Origin: Streptosporangiaceae bacterium
Lineage (GTDB): Bacteria > Actinomycetota > Actinomycetes > Streptosporangiales > Streptosporangiaceae
NCBI GenBank assembly: GCA_030041195.1
Contig: JASHOI010000388.1
Location: 1 to 22,753, forward strand
Direction: 5' to 3'
DNA length: 22,753 nucleotides
Position 1 is the stretch's first letter. The number at the start of each line of letters is the position of its first letter. A model generated the notes under the pieces. The model was not told the origin of the DNA. It searched no databases and worked only from the letters and a program-made list of their open reading frames with translations. Position numbers and translations under genes: made by a program. Below, one piece after another: positions 21,486-22,753 of the stretch.

Positions 21486-22753
21486 GTCAGCGCCCCGAGC
21501 CGCTCGAAGACGGCGTCCAGCCTCTCGACGTAGCGTTCCGGGCGGCAGACCTCGTCCAGCCTGGCCTCGTCCAGCTGCTGGCCCGCCCCGGCCGCGTGCT
21601 TGCGCAGCGTCTCACGCAGCGGCGTCCCGGTCCGGTAGGTGTCCATGGCCGCGGACTGGACCAGGGTGTACGCGTCCTCGCGGGACATCCCGGCGGCGAC
21701 AAGCTCGAGCAGCACCGCCGAGGTGTAGATCAGGCCGCGGGTGGCGTTCAGGTTTTCCAGCATCCGCGTTTTGTCCACGACGAGCCCACCGATCAGCCTG
21801 CTGGTCTCCTCGAGAAGGTAATCCGTTGCCGTCGCCGCGTCGGGCAGCGCGACCCGCTCCGTCGACGAATGCGAGATGTCCCGCTCGTGCCACAGCGGTA
21901 TGCCCTCCATCACGGGGACCACCTGCGCCCGCACGATCCGCGCCAGCCCGGCCACCCGCTCCGAGCGGACCGGGTTCTTCTTGTGCGGCATCGCCGACGA
22001 GCCCTTCTGCCCCTGCCCGAACGGCTCGGCCAGCTCGGAGATCTCTGTCTGCTGCCCGAGCCGTACCTCCAGGGCCACCGCTTCGCACACGCTGGCGACA
22101 AGGGCCAGAACGCTGACCCACTCGCTGATCCCGTCGCGGAACACGACTTGGGTGGCCACCGGCGCTGGGCGCAGGCCCAGTTCGGCCATGACCTGCGACT
22201 CGATCGCCGGGTCGATGTTGGAGTAGCTCCCGACCGGTCCGGAGAGCTTGCCGACCGCAACCGCCTCGCGGGCCCGGCGCAGCCGGTCCCGGCACCGGGC
22301 CATCGCGAAGGCGAAGTCCGCGACCCGGTGGCCCCACAGGTCAGGCTCGGCGTGGATGCCGTGGGTCCGGCCGACCCGCAGCGTGGAGCGGTGCGCGAGC
22401 GCGTGGTCGCGCAGCGCAGCGGTCAGCGAGGTGGCCTTGGCCAGCAGCAGGTCGGTGGCCTCGGTGAGCTGCAGTGCCAGCCCGGTGTCCACCAGGTCGG
22501 ACGAGGTCATCCCGAAGTGGACGTAAGCGGCGGCCTCCCTGGGGACCGTGTTGTCCGCCCACGCGGACAGGAACGCGATAACGTCATGGCCGGTCACCGC
22601 CTCGATCGCGGCCACCGCCTCGGGGGTGGGCGGCGGCGCCGCCCGCACCGGCGGCACCGCGTCGGCGGGCACGGTGCCCGCGCGGGCGTGCGCCTCCAGC
22701 ACCAGGGTCTCGATCTTGCACCAGAGCTCGTACTTGTGCGCCTCGCTCCAGAC
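21482..22753 (-). CDS. purB: adenylosuccinate lyase PurB (5' end missing)
   Basis: Catalyses two eliminations of fumarate in purine synthesis, SAICAR to AICAR and adenylosuccinate to AMP. 423 residues are visible; the frame is open at the window edge (VWSEAHKYELWCKIETL…), and comparison with the family start RY…MxxLWSxExK suggests only about 15 N-terminal residues are missing. Motifs: HFGMTSSDLVDT near residue 80, RTHGIHAEPDLWG (general-acid His), and the lyase signature GSSAMPHKKNPVRSE with the catalytic Ser. The C terminus is the usual helical purB tail. It shares four bases with purC downstream, and the pair acts on consecutive steps (PurC makes SAICAR, PurB cleaves it). Confidence 0.97.
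   Translation of the reverse strand, partial: VWSEAHKYELWCKIETLVLEAHARAGTVPADAVPPVRAAPPPTPEAVAAIEAVTGHDVIAFLSAWADNTVPREAAAYVHFGMTSSDLVDTGLALQLTEATDLLLAKATSLTAALRDHALAHRSTLRVGRTHGIHAEPDLWGHRVADFAFAMARCRDRLRRAREAVAVGKLSGPVGSYSNIDPAIESQVMAELGLRPAPVATQVVFRDGISEWVSVLALVASVCEAVALEVRLGQQTEISELAEPFGQGQKGSSAMPHKKNPVRSERVAGLARIVRAQVVPVMEGIPLWHERDISHSSTERVALPDAATATDYLLEETSRLIGGLVVDKTRMLENLNATRGLIYTSAVLLELVAAGMSREDAYTLVQSAAMDTYRTGTPLRETLRKHAAGAGQQLDEARLDEVCRPERYVERLDAVFERLGALT

Overview
The window is about 70% G+C by eye, with GTG/TTG starts, four-base GTGA gene junctions and short intergenic gaps. Together with the gene order mutY / membrane protein / disA / radA, this points to a high-GC Actinomycetota chromosome, probably a soil actinomycete. 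I cannot place it below phylum. No rRNA, tRNA, insertion sequence, phage gene or CRISPR array was seen; the window reads as core and near-core chromosome.

Left part (1-4.3 kb): a truncated mutY (adenine glycosylase) on the minus strand, a plus-strand single-pass secreted-domain protein of unknown function, then disA (diadenylate cyclase) and radA (RecA-like branch-migration ATPase) on the minus strand. This is the conserved actinobacterial DNA-integrity neighbourhood. The radA-disA gap carries a three-copy tandem repeat that includes the radA stop codon.

Middle left (4.4-8.2 kb): a TIM-barrel sugar isomerase-like protein, dtd (D-aminoacyl-tRNA deacylase, convergent and overlapping), a Rhizobium-type asparaginase, then a tight operon of an XRE regulator, a DUF2516 membrane protein and an AlaX-like alanyl-tRNA editing protein. 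A double palindrome sits in front of the XRE gene. Two tRNA-proofreading enzymes lie within 3 kb.

Middle (8.2-12.9 kb): a BlaI-type repressor and an M56 membrane metalloprotease on the minus strand, divergent from a three-gene signalling operon: a NarL-type histidine kinase, a six-helix protein that looks like a kinase without its phospho-accepting His or ATP site, and a LuxR/NarL response regulator. This is the most system-like part of the window.

Right middle (13-17.2 kb): a PHP-family histidinol-phosphatase-like gene divergent from a hisC-like aminotransferase, followed by a RimK-like ATP-grasp ligase whose stop overlaps the start of an LLM-class flavin monooxygenase. The last two are very likely translationally coupled, and the substrate is unknown.

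Right (17.3-22.75 kb): a three-part regulator (ligand-type N-terminal region, a cyclase/GTP-cyclohydrolase-III-like middle, winged-helix C terminus), murA, and the purine genes purC and purB (purB is cut by the window end). The murA 3' end, like that of radA, is tandemly duplicated just past its stop codon. Strong hairpins lie between the convergent gene pairs at about 13.0 and 17.3 kb.
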